A stretch of DNA of 36,980 bases from Bacteroidales bacterium (GCA_028701945.1 JAQVPT010000001.1:1-36980), one strand, 5' to 3'. Positions 1 through 9,675 are shown, numbered from the stretch's first letter. The notes: generated by a model not told the origin, from the sequence alone. Made by a program: numbers and translations.

Positions 1-1161
1 TTGTCTGCTGCATTAACATCATATTTGTTTATGGGGCAAAATTGTCTGTATTTTGTTGAGACAACAGATGCTTTTATGTTAAAAGATGTCCCATTTTATA
101 TATTGTTTTGCGTGTTATGTGGCTTGCTCTCTGTTTATTTCTCTAAATTGTATCTTTGGATAAATGGAATTTTTAAAAATTGGAAAACTCAGTGGACTAA
201 ATTCGTTTTCTGCATAGTAGTTCTCGGGATCCTCATTTTTTTATTCCCAAGTTTGTATGGCGAAGGTTACGAATCTGTTAACATGGCTCTACAAGGTGAT
301 GTCTCGTATCTTTTTGAAAATACAATTTATGCTGGATGGGATTCATGGCTTGGAATTATTGTAATTCTAAGTTTGGTCATTTTGCTGAAAATTTTTGCTA
401 CTGGAGCTACATTTAATGCTGGAGGAGTTGGAGGGATATTTGCCCCTGCTTTATTCCTTGGAGCTAATCTTGGATTGTTTTTCTCCAAAATATTTAATTC
501 TTTTGGTTTTAAAATATCCGAAGAGAACTTCGCACTAGTTGGTATGGCTGGACTTCTCGCTGGAATTATTCATGCTCCGTTAACTGCAATTTTCCTTATT
601 GCTGAAATTACTGAAGGATATAGTCTCTTTGTTCCATTAATGATTGTTTCTGCAATAGCATATTTTACAGTTAAAATATTTATGCCTAATTCTGTTTATA
701 CGATGATGCTTGCCAAAAGAGGCGACTTGCTTACTCATAATGCTGATAACAACATGTTATCAATGTTACGTATGGAAAATCTTATTGAGAAAAATTTTCA
801 TACTCTTAATGAAGATTCTAACTTGCGATCTTTAGTTGAGGTTATTAAACACTCTAATCGTAATGTTTATGTAGTTATCGATGAGCAAAAAAACCTTAAA
901 GGGCTCGTATTTCTTGACCATGTGCGTCATATGATATTTAATACCGAATATTACGATTCAGTATTTGTTAAAGATTTAATGTATATGCCTAAAAGTATTG
1001 TGGAATTAAATATGAGTGTTAAAGAGGTTGCAGAGATATTCGAAAAGTCTGAGGATTATAATTTGCCAGTTGTTGATGATGGTAAATATGTTGGATTTGT
1101 TAGCCGTGCAAAAGTCTTTTCAAAATATAGACAAATGTTAAAGCAGTTTTCAAGTGATTAA
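1..1161 (+). CDS. ClC-family voltage-gated chloride channel with C-terminal CBS pair (N-terminus missing)
   Basis: The reading frame is open from the first base, and the protein lacks the N-terminal half of a ClC channel/transporter, so the gene starts upstream of the window. The visible part has several hydrophobic helices (residues about 30-50, 65-85, 115-135, 175-230). It carries the GGIFAPAL signature (about 144-151), which matches the conserved GxFxP anion-selectivity loop of ClC proteins, followed by a glycine-rich helix pair (GMAGLLAGI) typical of the C-terminal ClC half. Residues about 255-385 look like two CBS domains, a common regulatory tail. It is an inner-membrane anion channel or H+/Cl- exchanger. 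The upstream GSGIP and GREGP motifs cannot be checked here. Its stop codon overlaps that of the convergent isomerase gene. Confidence 0.92.
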   Translation: MSAALTSYLFMGQNCLYFVETTDAFMLKDVPFYILFCVLCGLLSVYFSKLYLWINGIFKNWKTQWTKFVFCIVVLGILIFLFPSLYGEGYESVNMALQGDVSYLFENTIYAGWDSWLGIIVILSLVILLKIFATGATFNAGGVGGIFAPALFLGANLGLFFSKIFNSFGFKISEENFALVGMAGLLAGIIHAPLTAIFLIAEITEGYSLFVPLMIVSAIAYFTVKIFMPNSVYTMMLAKRGDLLTHNADNNMLSMLRMENLIEKNFHTLNEDSNLRSLVEVIKHSNRNVYVVIDEQKNLKGLVFLDHVRHMIFNTEYYDSVFVKDLMYMPKSIVELNMSVKEVAEIFEKSEDYNLPVVDDGKYVGFVSRAKVFSKYRQMLKQFSSD

Positions 1162-2135
1162 ACAATCCCTTCACGCATTAAATCGTGAAGATGAATCATT
1201 CCTGCGTATTTGTCCTTTTTAGTAACAATAACTTGTGTAATATTATTTTCACGTATTATTCTTAAAGCATTAACTGCAAGCTCTCCTGTTTGTATTGTCT
1301 TAGGACTTGCCGACATAATTTTACCAGCCGTTAAATTTGTAATTTCATTTCCAAACTTTACAAGCATGCGTCTAAGGTCACCATCTGTAATAACCCCAAC
1401 CACTGAGTTATTGCTATCGACAACCGCCGCTGCACCAAGTCTTTTACTAGTTATTTCTGTGATAATGCTAGTTAAATTATCGTTTTCGTAAACTTTGGGT
1501 GTTTCGTTAAGTTTGATAATGTCATCAACTTTAAGATAAAGTTTTTTACCCAATGAACCACCAGGATGAAATTTAGCAAAATCGTTAGAAGTAAATCCAC
1601 GGTTTTCTAGAAGTGCAATTGTTAAAGCATCACCAATTACTAGTTGTGCAGTAGTGCTCGAAGTTGGTGCAAGATTATTAGGACATGCTTCAGCATCTAC
1701 ACTAGCTCGTAAAATGAAATCAGCCGATTTTGCCAAAAAAGAATCAATGTCAGATACCAAGGCGATAACTATATTGCCATTATTCTTTATTAATGGTATT
1801 AAAACTTTAATCTCAGGAGTATTACCACTTTTCGATATACACATAACAATATCGTCTGCTTGCACAATTCCAAGATCACCATGTATGGCATCGGCAGCAT
1901 GCATAAATATTGATGGGGTGCCCGTCGAATTTAAGCTAGCAACAATTTTCATTGCAATGTTTGCACTTTTTCCAATTCCTGTTACAATTACTCGCCCTTT
2001 GGAGTCCGAAATTGCATTAACTACATTTGCAAAACTTTCGTCAATGTAATTTACTAAATTTGAAACTGACTTTGCTTCGGCCTCTATAGTTTTTTTTCCT
2101 GTCTCAATAATTTTTTGTGTATTTAAACTCAACAT
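1158..2135 (-). CDS. kdsD: D-arabinose 5-phosphate isomerase (KpsF/GutQ/KdsD family)
   Basis: A 325-residue protein with a sugar-isomerase (SIS) domain at about 35-170 (VTGIGKSANIA, then CISKSGNTPE, the phosphosugar-binding serine loop) and two CBS domains at about 200-325. This is the full-length architecture of arabinose-5-phosphate isomerase, which converts ribulose 5-phosphate to arabinose 5-phosphate, the first step of KDO synthesis for lipopolysaccharide. The protein is cytoplasmic. The gene is convergent with the chloride channel gene: the two stop codons share bases 1159-1160. It diverges from recQ across a 157-bp AT-rich gap. I found no exact TAnnTTTG box upstream of it. Bacteroidota often name this gene kpsF; the KDO role is inferred from family. 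Confidence 0.93.
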   Translation of the reverse strand: MLSLNTQKIIETGKKTIEAEAKSVSNLVNYIDESFANVVNAISDSKGRVIVTGIGKSANIAMKIVASLNSTGTPSIFMHAADAIHGDLGIVQADDIVMCISKSGNTPEIKVLIPLIKNNGNIVIALVSDIDSFLAKSADFILRASVDAEACPNNLAPTSSTTAQLVIGDALTIALLENRGFTSNDFAKFHPGGSLGKKLYLKVDDIIKLNETPKVYENDNLTSIITEITSKRLGAAAVVDSNNSVVGVITDGDLRRMLVKFGNEITNLTAGKIMSASPKTIQTGELAVNALRIIRENNITQVIVTKKDKYAGMIHLHDLMREGIV

Positions 2136-2251
2136 GTTGTTTTTTTGTGCTAATTTAGTATTAATTTACATTTTAACGTTTTATTTAGGATTTTATTTGT
2201 ATTTTTATACAGCCTAATACTAAAATCATTTTAATAATAAGAAAATAATCT

Positions 2252-2259
2252 TATTTTTG
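2252..2259 (+). promoter_or_regulatory. Putative -7 box for recQ
   Basis: TATTTTTG matches the Bacteroidetes sigma-70 -7 consensus TAnnTTTG and lies 33 bases before the recQ start codon. No convincing -33 TTTG was seen at the usual spacing. Confidence 0.35.
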
Positions 2260-2292
2260 AAATAATAAGGAATTACATTTTTTAAAATAATA

Positions 2293-4476
2293 ATGGACAA
2301 CAACGAACAAAAAATATTAGACCTTTTAAAAAGGTATTTTGGATTTGATACTTTTAAAGGACAGCAAAAAGAAGTAATCTTAAGTTTACTTAACGGGAAT
2401 GACAGTTTCGTACTTATGCCAACTGGTGGTGGAAAATCGCTTTGTTATCAATTGCCAGCTTTAATGTTGGAAGGAACAGCAATAATTATATCTCCATTAA
2501 TTGCTTTAATGAAGAACCAAGTTGATTCGATGCGAGGGTTTTCTACTGATAGTGGTGTAGCACATTTTTTAAACTCATCATTAAATAAAACAGAGATAAA
2601 TCAGGTAAAAGAGGATATATTGAACGGAAAAACTAAACTTTTATATGTAGCACCAGAATCTCTTACTAAAGAGGATAATGTCGATTTTTTAAAAAAATTT
2701 AAAATATCTTTTTTTGCAGTAGATGAAGCTCATTGTATTTCGGAATGGGGCCATGACTTTAGACCTGAGTACAGGCGTATTAGACCCATTGTTAATGAAA
2801 TAGGTAGAGCTCCATTAATGGCACTTACTGCAACTGCTACGCCGAAAGTCCAACACGACATTCAGAAAAACCTTGATATGCTTGATGCTCAAGAGTTTAA
2901 AGCATCATTTAGACGACATAATCTTTATTATGAAGTTAGACCAAAAGTTAAGGCATCAAAGGAGATTATTAGATACATTAAAAATAATGCTGGAAAATCG
3001 GGCATTATTTATTGCTTAAGCAGAAAAAAAGTCGAAGAACTTGCCGAGATGTTGGTTGTTAATGATATTAAAGCTCTTGCTTATCATGCTGGTATGGACA
3101 CGCAAACACGTTCACGTAATCAGGATATGTTCTTGCACGAAGAAGTAGATGTTATTGTTGCAACAATTGCTTTTGGTATGGGAATAGATAAACCTGATGT
3201 CAGGTTTGTAATTCACTATAATATCCCTAAAAGTCTCGAGGGTTATTATCAAGAAACTGGACGTGCTGGACGTGATGGCGGGGAAGGTAAATGTATTACT
3301 TTTTATAGTTATGATGATATTCAAAAACTCGAAAAGTTTATGCAGAATAAACCGGTTAACGAACAGGAAATCGGAAAACAGTTGCTTTTCGAAACCGTTT
3401 CTTACGCCGAATCTAGCGTTTGTCGTGTAAAACAACTTTTGAATTATTTTGGCGAGGAAATGCTTGAAGATTGCGGAAACTGTGATAATTGTCTTAACCC
3501 TAAACCAAAGTTCGAAGGAAAAGACGATATCTTAACGATTCTTAACACAATTGCACGTGTTAAAGAAAGATTTAAAGCAGATCATATTGTTAATATATTG
3601 ACAGGTAAAAAAACTGCTGAAGTTGCAACATATAAACATCAGGAACTAGATGAATTCGGATCGGGTGGTGAAGTAAATTCACGCCATTGGAAAGCTGTTA
3701 TTCGGCAAATGCTGATAAACCAATTTATAGAAAAAGAAATTGTAAATTATGGTTTGCTCAAAATTACTGACAAAGGCAGAGAATATATTGAAAATCCATT
3801 TAGTTTAATGTTGACAAAAGACCATAATTACGAAGACGGAGACTCTGAAGGTGATGTCGGATTTGGCGGCGGTTCTGCTACTGATACGGTTTTATTCGCA
3901 ATGCTTAAGGATTTGAGAAAGTCAACTGCTAAGAAATTAAATTTACCACCATTTGTTATCTTTAGCGACCCCTCTTTACAAGATATGGCAATACAATATC
4001 CAATAACAATGGAAGAACTTACTATGGTCTCTGGTGTTGGACAAGGAAAAGCTCAAAAGTATGGAAAAGAATTTGTAGAACTTATCAATAAACACGTTGA
4101 GGAAAACGAAATTGAAAGACCTCAGGATTTTGTCGTGAAATCTGTTGTGAACAAATCAACAAATAAAGTTTTTATTATCAAAAATATTGATAGAAAAATG
4201 CCACTTGACGAAATATGCAATGCAACAGGTCTCGAAATGCCCGAACTCCTTGATGAAATTGAAGCTATTGTTAATTCAGGAACAAAGTTAAATATTAATT
4301 ACTATTTAGTTTCAATACTTGATGATGATGTGGTTGAAGATATTTATTTGTACTTTAGAGAAGATGCTAAAACCGATTCTATTGATGAAGCGATGGAAGA
4401 GCTTTCTGACACTGGATATAGCGAAGAAGAAATTAGATTGGTACGGATAAAGTTTATCTCTGAAATGGGAAACTAA
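2293..4476 (+). CDS. recQ: ATP-dependent DNA helicase RecQ
   Basis: A 727-residue RecQ helicase. Walker A is TGGGKS at residues 44-49, the DEAH box is D144-H147 followed by the RecQ aromatic-rich loop (CISEWGHDFRPEY), and the second RecA lobe holds ATIAFGMGIDKPDVRFV and the QETGRAGRDG motif VI. The RecQ zinc site is intact (C377, C394, C397, C400), followed by the winged-helix RQC region and an HRDC domain at about 531-602. A further ~100 residues after HRDC look like an extra helical/HTH tail. The protein is a 3'-5' helicase acting in recombination and replication-fork repair. The ATG at 2293 puts the first helicase motif at the usual distance. It appears to be a single-gene unit. Confidence 0.97.
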   Translation: MDNNEQKILDLLKRYFGFDTFKGQQKEVILSLLNGNDSFVLMPTGGGKSLCYQLPALMLEGTAIIISPLIALMKNQVDSMRGFSTDSGVAHFLNSSLNKTEINQVKEDILNGKTKLLYVAPESLTKEDNVDFLKKFKISFFAVDEAHCISEWGHDFRPEYRRIRPIVNEIGRAPLMALTATATPKVQHDIQKNLDMLDAQEFKASFRRHNLYYEVRPKVKASKEIIRYIKNNAGKSGIIYCLSRKKVEELAEMLVVNDIKALAYHAGMDTQTRSRNQDMFLHEEVDVIVATIAFGMGIDKPDVRFVIHYNIPKSLEGYYQETGRAGRDGGEGKCITFYSYDDIQKLEKFMQNKPVNEQEIGKQLLFETVSYAESSVCRVKQLLNYFGEEMLEDCGNCDNCLNPKPKFEGKDDILTILNTIARVKERFKADHIVNILTGKKTAEVATYKHQELDEFGSGGEVNSRHWKAVIRQMLINQFIEKEIVNYGLLKITDKGREYIENPFSLMLTKDHNYEDGDSEGDVGFGGGSATDTVLFAMLKDLRKSTAKKLNLPPFVIFSDPSLQDMAIQYPITMEELTMVSGVGQGKAQKYGKEFVELINKHVEENEIERPQDFVVKSVVNKSTNKVFIIKNIDRKMPLDEICNATGLEMPELLDEIEAIVNSGTKLNINYYLVSILDDDVVEDIYLYFREDAKTDSIDEAMEELSDTGYSEEEIRLVRIKFISEMGN

Positions 4477-4559
4477 GACGATAATACAGTAATGGGTAAT
4501 CAGAATTTAAAAACCTGAAATGTTTTTGCAAAAACCTGAGGAAATTAAAAAGAACTTAT

Positions 4560-4567
4560 TAAATTTG
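4560..4567 (+). promoter_or_regulatory. Putative -7 box for the lipocalin-like lipoprotein gene
   Basis: TAAATTTG fits TAnnTTTG exactly and lies 82 bases before the start at 4650. A 14-bp perfect palindrome (GTTTTTGCAAAAAC, 4522-4535) sits about 25 bases upstream of it. No -33 element at normal spacing was recognised. Confidence 0.3.
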
Positions 4568-4649
4568 CAATTGAAAATAATCAACTTACATCAACAAGCT
4601 TGTGAAACTTGACAATTAATTATATATTAACTAAATTAAATCTATTATT

Positions 4650-5084
4650 ATGAAAAAACTAACTATTATTTTAACCATTGTTGCAGCAACTGCAATGATT
4701 TTCTCATCTTGTGGTAAATATGAAGAAGGACCAGCGGTATCAATACTTACAAAAAAAGCACGAGTTACTGGGACATGGAAAATGACAGAAATTACAACTA
4801 ACGGTGTTGTGTACACTCAAAACGATAATGAAACATGGACTTTTAAAAGAGACGGAACAGGCAATTACACCGAAACCGATGGTGCATACTCTGAATCTAC
4901 TATCTTCGAATGGGAATTTAACGATGCAAAAGAATCAATAATAGTAACAGTAACTTACGATAACACATTTCACCTAACAGAATGGAAAATAGCCAGACTC
5001 ACAAACAAAGAACTCTGGATAACAGACACAGAAACCTATGGCGGATTTGTATATGAAACTATCACAAAATTTGAAAAAGAATAA
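4650..5084 (+). CDS. Small lipocalin-like lipoprotein
   Basis: A 144-residue protein with a classical lipoprotein signal: charged MKK, hydrophobic core, then FSSC with the lipidated cysteine at position 21. The mature part begins with a conserved-looking GTWKMTEI strand and has alternating short beta strands (WTFKRDGTGNYT, FEWEFND, LWITDT). This is the pattern of Bacteroidetes lipocalin-like / DUF4923- or DUF5004-type lipoproteins, whose ligand is generally unknown. It is likely anchored in the envelope. It stands alone, with a -7 box candidate upstream and a strong terminator 29 bases after its stop, so it is probably a monocistronic transcript. The precise family is uncertain; lipoprotein status is well supported. 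Confidence 0.85.
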   Translation: MKKLTIILTIVAATAMIFSSCGKYEEGPAVSILTKKARVTGTWKMTEITTNGVVYTQNDNETWTFKRDGTGNYTETDGAYSESTIFEWEFNDAKESIIVTVTYDNTFHLTEWKIARLTNKELWITDTETYGGFVYETITKFEKE

Positions 5085-5112
5085 TTAAACTCTTCAAATT
5101 TATTTATTTTAA

Positions 5113-5138
5113 AGCCTGCCTAAAGCAGGCTTTTTTGT
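5113..5138 (+). terminator. Rho-independent terminator after the lipocalin-like gene
   Basis: A perfect stem AGCCTGC/GCAGGCT with a CTAAA loop is followed directly by a run of T, and preceded by A residues that make it usable from either strand. It lies 29 bases after the stop codon at 5084. Confidence 0.9.
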
Positions 5139-5294
5139 TTGAGAGTAATGCCAATATTCACATAAAAACGCTGACAGAAAACTATAATTTTATGAAAATT
5201 GTTGTCCCGAATAATTATTATCCTAAATCTCATTTTTTTATTTATATCTTTTTCATAACTTTATACCCTGAAAATTATATAAAATAAAATAAAA

Positions 5295-7307
5295 ATGTTA
5301 GGAAAAGACGAATTCAAAAACCTCATCTCGCAAGGTATCCCCGATGTTTTACCTGCACCAGCAAAATATGACGAAACGATTAATCACGCTCCCATTAAGA
5401 AGCAAATATTGAGCACCGAAGAAAAAAAACTAGCTTTACGTAATGCTCTAAGATATTTTCCTCAAAAGTTCCACGCAGAACTTGCCAAAGAATTTAAGTA
5501 TGAATTAGACAAATTTGGTCGTATTTACATGTATAGATTCCGTCCTACTTACGAAATTACAGCTAAAGATATTAGTTGGTTTCCACACAAAACAGTTCAG
5601 GCAGCAGCAATTATGCTTATGATATCCAATAATTTGGATTATGCAGTTGCTCAACATCCCCACGAACTGATAACTTATGGTGGGAATGGTGCGGTTTTTC
5701 AAAACTGGGCTCAATATCTATTAACAATGAAGTACTTATCAGAAATGACTGATGAGCAGACACTTGTTATATCATCAGGACATGCAATGGGATTATTCCC
5801 ATCACATAAAGATGCCCCACGAGTAGTTGTTACAAACGGGATGATGATACCTAATTACTCAAAACCCGATGATTGGGAAAAATATAACGCACTTGGTGTT
5901 ACTCAATACGGTCAAATGACTGCAGGATCATATATGTACATTGGACCGCAAGGAATTGTACACGGAACAACAATTACAGTTCTTAACGCAAGTCGGAAAA
6001 TAAGCAAAAATAACGAAGGTCCAGAAGGAAAACTATTCATAACCTCTGGACTTGGTGGCATGAGTGGAGCACAACCAAAAGCTGCAAACATTGCTGGCGT
6101 TGTTAGTATTTCTGCCGAAATAAATCCAAAAGCAGCCTATAAACGTTTTGAGCAAGGCTGGGTTGACGAAATAGTTGATGATGTTGATAAAGCAATTGAT
6201 TCTGCAATTGAATGGCAAAATAAAAAACAACCACACTCAATAGCATATCTTGGTAATATTGTTGACCTATGGGAAAGACTTGCAGCAAGAAAAATAAAAG
6301 TTGATCTTGGTAGCGACCAAACTTCACTACATAACCCTTGGGCTGGAGGATATTACCCTGCTGGTTTATCTTATGAAGAAGCCAATAAAATGATGTCAAA
6401 AGACACTGAATTATTCAAAGAAAAAGTGTACGAATCATTACGCAGGCAAGTTGATGCAATAAATACTCTTACTGCAAACGGCATGTACTTTTTTGACTAT
6501 GGCAACGCATTTTTGCTTGAAAGCTCACGAGCAGGTGCCAACATTATGGCAAAAAACGGCATTGACTTCAGATATCCATCTTATGTTCAAGATATTATGG
6601 GACCAATGTGTTTCGATTACGGATTCGGACCATTTAGATGGGTTTGCACTTCAAGCGATCCTGCCGATCTTGAGCTTACCGATAATATTGCAATGAATGT
6701 TCTAAAAGAAATAGCGATAACTGCTCCCAAAGAAATATCGCAACAAATGCAAGATAACATAAAATGGATAAGCGAAGCCAAAGCCAACAAATTAGTTGTA
6801 GGCTCACAAGCTCGTATTCTATATGCAGATGCCGAAGGAAGAATAAAAATTGCAACAGCGTTTAATGAAGCAATAAAATCAGGAAAGCTAAAAGCACCTG
6901 TAGTTCTTGGACGCGATCATCACGACGTTTCAGGCACCGATTCGCCCTTCCGAGAAACATCAAACATATACGATGGAAGCAAATTTACTGCCGACATGGC
7001 TATTCAAAACGTAATTGGCGATGCATTTAGAGGAGCAACTTGGGTGTCGATACACAATGGTGGAGGCGTTGGATGGGGCGAAGTAATTAATGGTGGCTTC
7101 GGAATGGTACTAGATGGCTCATCAGACTCAGAAAGAAGACTAAAGATGATGCTGTATTGGGATGTAAACAATGGTATCAGCCGCCGAAATTGGGCAAGAA
7201 ATGAAGGAGCTATTTTCGCAGCTAAAAGAGCTATGGAACAAAATCCACAACTTAAAATCACAATCCCACAAATAGCAGAAGACAATATCATTAACGAATT
7301 ATTCTAA
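5295..7307 (+). CDS. hutU: Urocanate hydratase (urocanase), long form
   Basis: A 670-residue urocanase, which converts urocanate to 4-imidazolone-5-propionate in histidine degradation using tightly bound NAD+. Recognisable blocks in order: GGNGAVFQNW (~130), MYIGPQGIVHGTT (~215), TSGLGGMSGAQPKAA (~250), FRWVCTSSDP (with C451), and a C-terminal GRDHHDVSGTDSPFRETS ... GGGVGWGEVINGGFGMVLDG block. It is clearly longer than the roughly 550-residue proteobacterial enzyme. The extra length is spread through the N-terminal and middle regions, as in other Bacteroidetes-type urocanases. No hutH, hutI or formiminotransferase gene lies in the window. Terminator 5113-5138 isolates it from the upstream gene. 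No clear promoter was found. The protein is cytoplasmic. Confidence 0.96.
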   Translation: MLGKDEFKNLISQGIPDVLPAPAKYDETINHAPIKKQILSTEEKKLALRNALRYFPQKFHAELAKEFKYELDKFGRIYMYRFRPTYEITAKDISWFPHKTVQAAAIMLMISNNLDYAVAQHPHELITYGGNGAVFQNWAQYLLTMKYLSEMTDEQTLVISSGHAMGLFPSHKDAPRVVVTNGMMIPNYSKPDDWEKYNALGVTQYGQMTAGSYMYIGPQGIVHGTTITVLNASRKISKNNEGPEGKLFITSGLGGMSGAQPKAANIAGVVSISAEINPKAAYKRFEQGWVDEIVDDVDKAIDSAIEWQNKKQPHSIAYLGNIVDLWERLAARKIKVDLGSDQTSLHNPWAGGYYPAGLSYEEANKMMSKDTELFKEKVYESLRRQVDAINTLTANGMYFFDYGNAFLLESSRAGANIMAKNGIDFRYPSYVQDIMGPMCFDYGFGPFRWVCTSSDPADLELTDNIAMNVLKEIAITAPKEISQQMQDNIKWISEAKANKLVVGSQARILYADAEGRIKIATAFNEAIKSGKLKAPVVLGRDHHDVSGTDSPFRETSNIYDGSKFTADMAIQNVIGDAFRGATWVSIHNGGGVGWGEVINGGFGMVLDGSSDSERRLKMMLYWDVNNGISRRNWARNEGAIFAAKRAMEQNPQLKITIPQIAEDNIINELF

Positions 7308-7361
7308 GTAAATCAAAAAACACAAAAAACAGCAATAGGTTTAACAAAGAAATTTAAGATT

Positions 7362-9425
7362 ATGACAGCAAAAAACATTTTACCAGTTTTAACGATTTTG
7401 ATAATGGCATTCTCATGTACTAATAATCAGCCCAAAACAGATACCGTTGACCAGTTCGATTTTAAAATTTCTGAGGAAACAAAAAATGAAACAATAAGAG
7501 CATTAATGGAAAAGCACTCAGATATAAACTCTTTCAGAATAGAAAAAGGAGTTAATCAAGTTGCTGCATTATGGCAAGATCAAGACGGCGATGTTAATGA
7601 ATTCAAAACTTTTTGCTTAGATAATTTCCTAAGCGATTCATCAGAACTTGAATTAGCGTATAATAAAATTGAAAGAAATTTCGAGATTATTTTTGGATTA
7701 TACAACAGTATGACCATAAAACTAATGGAACCATTGCATCTCGATATGGGCGAAATTCACCACATCGACAACATTATGGGCGCATATTCGCCATCGTCGC
7801 ATCTCACCGAAGATCTTTTTGTAAACAAAATGGCTTTTTATATTGCTCTAAACTTTCCAGCCTACTCTCTTACCGACAAAGCTAAAAAAGCTGAAAAATG
7901 GACACGAAAAGACTGGGCTTATGCCCGTTTGGGCGACATGTTTATCTCGCGTGTTCCGGCTGATATTTTGCAAGATGTCTCAATAGCTTCGACAAACGCA
8001 GATACATATATTGCTGATTATAACATTTATATGGGAAATCTCATAAACGAAAAAATGGAGCAAATATTCCCAAAAGATCTTGTACTTATTACACATTGGG
8101 GACTACGCGACGAACTCAAATCAAACTATAATGCTGAGAATGGTCTTGAGAAACAACGCATGATATACAGTGTAATGCTTAATATTGTTAAACAAACAAT
8201 TCCAAGCGAAGTCATTAATTCGGGAGACTATCTGTGGAATCCCAATACCGCTAAACTATATAAAGATGGTAAGGAACAAAGTTTTTCGGCTGAGCCCTAC
8301 ACAAGATACGAGCATCTGTTACACAACTTCAAAGCACTCTCAGCAATGGATAAATACAATCCTGTTTATCCAACATATATCGAAAGAGCTTATGACGAAT
8401 CAATGGAATTAACACGAGCAGAAATTGAAACTTTATTTATTGAGTTTATCACTTCACCCCAAATTGCGGAAGTTGCAAAACTTATCAAACAACGCCTCGG
8501 AAGAGATTTGGAGCCATTTGATATTTGGTATGACGGTTTTAAAACTCGTACAAATATCAATGAAGAAGAATTAAACAGAATAACTCGCCGTAGATATCCT
8601 AGCCCTGCTGCATTTGAAAACGATATGCCAAGAATGCTTATTGACTTAGGCTGGACACGCGAAAAAGCTAATTATATTGCTAATAAAATAAGCGTAGATC
8701 CTGCACGTGGTGCCGGACATGCCTGGGGTGCAGAAATGAAAGGAGAAAATGCTCATCTTCGTACTCGAGTTCCATCGACAGGTATGGATTACAAAGCTTA
8801 TAATATTGCAACACACGAATTAGGACATAATGTTGAGCAAACTATTACACTTTACGATATCGATTATTATTTACTAAGAGGTGTTCCAAATACAGCCTTT
8901 ACCGAAGCAATAGCTTTCCTTTTCCAAGCTAACGACCTTAAATTACTTGGACAAAGTGCTCCAACAAATAAAGAAGAGACTCAAGCGTATGCCGCCCTTG
9001 ACAATTGCTGGTCAGCATTTGAAATAATGGGTGTTTCCTTGCTTGATATGTATGTATGGCAATGGATGTACGAAAATCCTGATGCAAGCCCCAAAGAATT
9101 ACAGCAAGCCGTAGAAAAAATTGCTGTCGAAGTTTGGAATCTGTATTACTATCCAGTTTTTGGAGTTAAAGACTCTCCTATCCTTGCAATTTATTCGCAC
9201 ATGATAACATCACCATTGTATTTAGCCAATTATCCAGTTGGACACTTGATAGAATTTCAGATAGAGCAATACGTTAAAGACAAACAATTTGCTGATGAAA
9301 TTACTCGTATGCTATTACAAGGACAAATCATCCCTCAAGAATGGATGAAAGGTGCGGTTGGTAGTGAAATATCTGGACGACCTACTTTACAAGCAGTTGA
9401 GAAAGCATTAAAAATTATTAAGTGA
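7362..9425 (+). CDS. Lipoprotein zinc metallopeptidase with HELGH motif (gluzincin, exact family uncertain)
   Basis: A 687-residue protein starting with a lipoprotein signal (MAFSC, lipidated cysteine 19), so it is probably membrane-anchored outside the cytoplasm. The zinc site is H485-E-L-G-H489, with a likely third ligand E515 in FTEAIAF, 26 residues downstream as in gluzincins. The flanking GENAHLRTRVPSTGMDY and NIATHELGHNVEQ blocks recall M3 oligopeptidases. The size and Bacteroidetes origin also recall proteins annotated as dipeptidyl-peptidase-III-like, but the M49 signature HEXXGH is absent, since here the glycine directly precedes the second His with only two residues between. I therefore call only a peptidase of the HExxH gluzincin clan. 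It follows urocanase by 54 bases on the same strand, so co-transcription is possible. A hairpin lies 46 bases past its stop. Confidence 0.75.
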   Translation: MTAKNILPVLTILIMAFSCTNNQPKTDTVDQFDFKISEETKNETIRALMEKHSDINSFRIEKGVNQVAALWQDQDGDVNEFKTFCLDNFLSDSSELELAYNKIERNFEIIFGLYNSMTIKLMEPLHLDMGEIHHIDNIMGAYSPSSHLTEDLFVNKMAFYIALNFPAYSLTDKAKKAEKWTRKDWAYARLGDMFISRVPADILQDVSIASTNADTYIADYNIYMGNLINEKMEQIFPKDLVLITHWGLRDELKSNYNAENGLEKQRMIYSVMLNIVKQTIPSEVINSGDYLWNPNTAKLYKDGKEQSFSAEPYTRYEHLLHNFKALSAMDKYNPVYPTYIERAYDESMELTRAEIETLFIEFITSPQIAEVAKLIKQRLGRDLEPFDIWYDGFKTRTNINEEELNRITRRRYPSPAAFENDMPRMLIDLGWTREKANYIANKISVDPARGAGHAWGAEMKGENAHLRTRVPSTGMDYKAYNIATHELGHNVEQTITLYDIDYYLLRGVPNTAFTEAIAFLFQANDLKLLGQSAPTNKEETQAYAALDNCWSAFEIMGVSLLDMYVWQWMYENPDASPKELQQAVEKIAVEVWNLYYYPVFGVKDSPILAIYSHMITSPLYLANYPVGHLIEFQIEQYVKDKQFADEITRMLLQGQIIPQEWMKGAVGSEISGRPTLQAVEKALKIIK

Positions 9426-9470
9426 TAAATGTAAATACAATTATAAAAGTATAGTACCAAGTTTTGACTT

Positions 9471-9502
9471 TTGCATCGGGAGAAAGACATCTGCCGATGC
9501 AA
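9471..9502 (+). terminator. Possible terminator hairpin after the metallopeptidase gene
   Basis: Arms TTGCATCGG and CCGATGCAA pair perfectly over 9 bp around a 14-base loop, 46 bases past the stop codon. There is no proper T-run after it (AATTTATTT follows), so intrinsic termination is uncertain; it may instead protect the transcript's 3' end. Confidence 0.5.
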
Positions 9503-9675
9503 TTTATTTGCCACATAAACCCCTCTCAAGACACTCACTACCAAACATATAAAAAAAATACAATATAATAAAAGTGAATAGCGTTCTCAAACCACACAAC
9601 CCGAAAAATAACCGATTAAGCATCGGCTAACTAAAAAAAACAAAAAGAAATTTAACTAATAGTAAGATTTTTTAT

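Noticed and set aside
4522..4535. 14-bp palindrome GTTTTTGCAAAAAC as an operator
   Set aside because: It is A/T-run based and is part of a short AAAAACCTGA direct repeat (4509-4518 and 4530-4539). There is no second site in the window, so I only mention it with the promoter entry.
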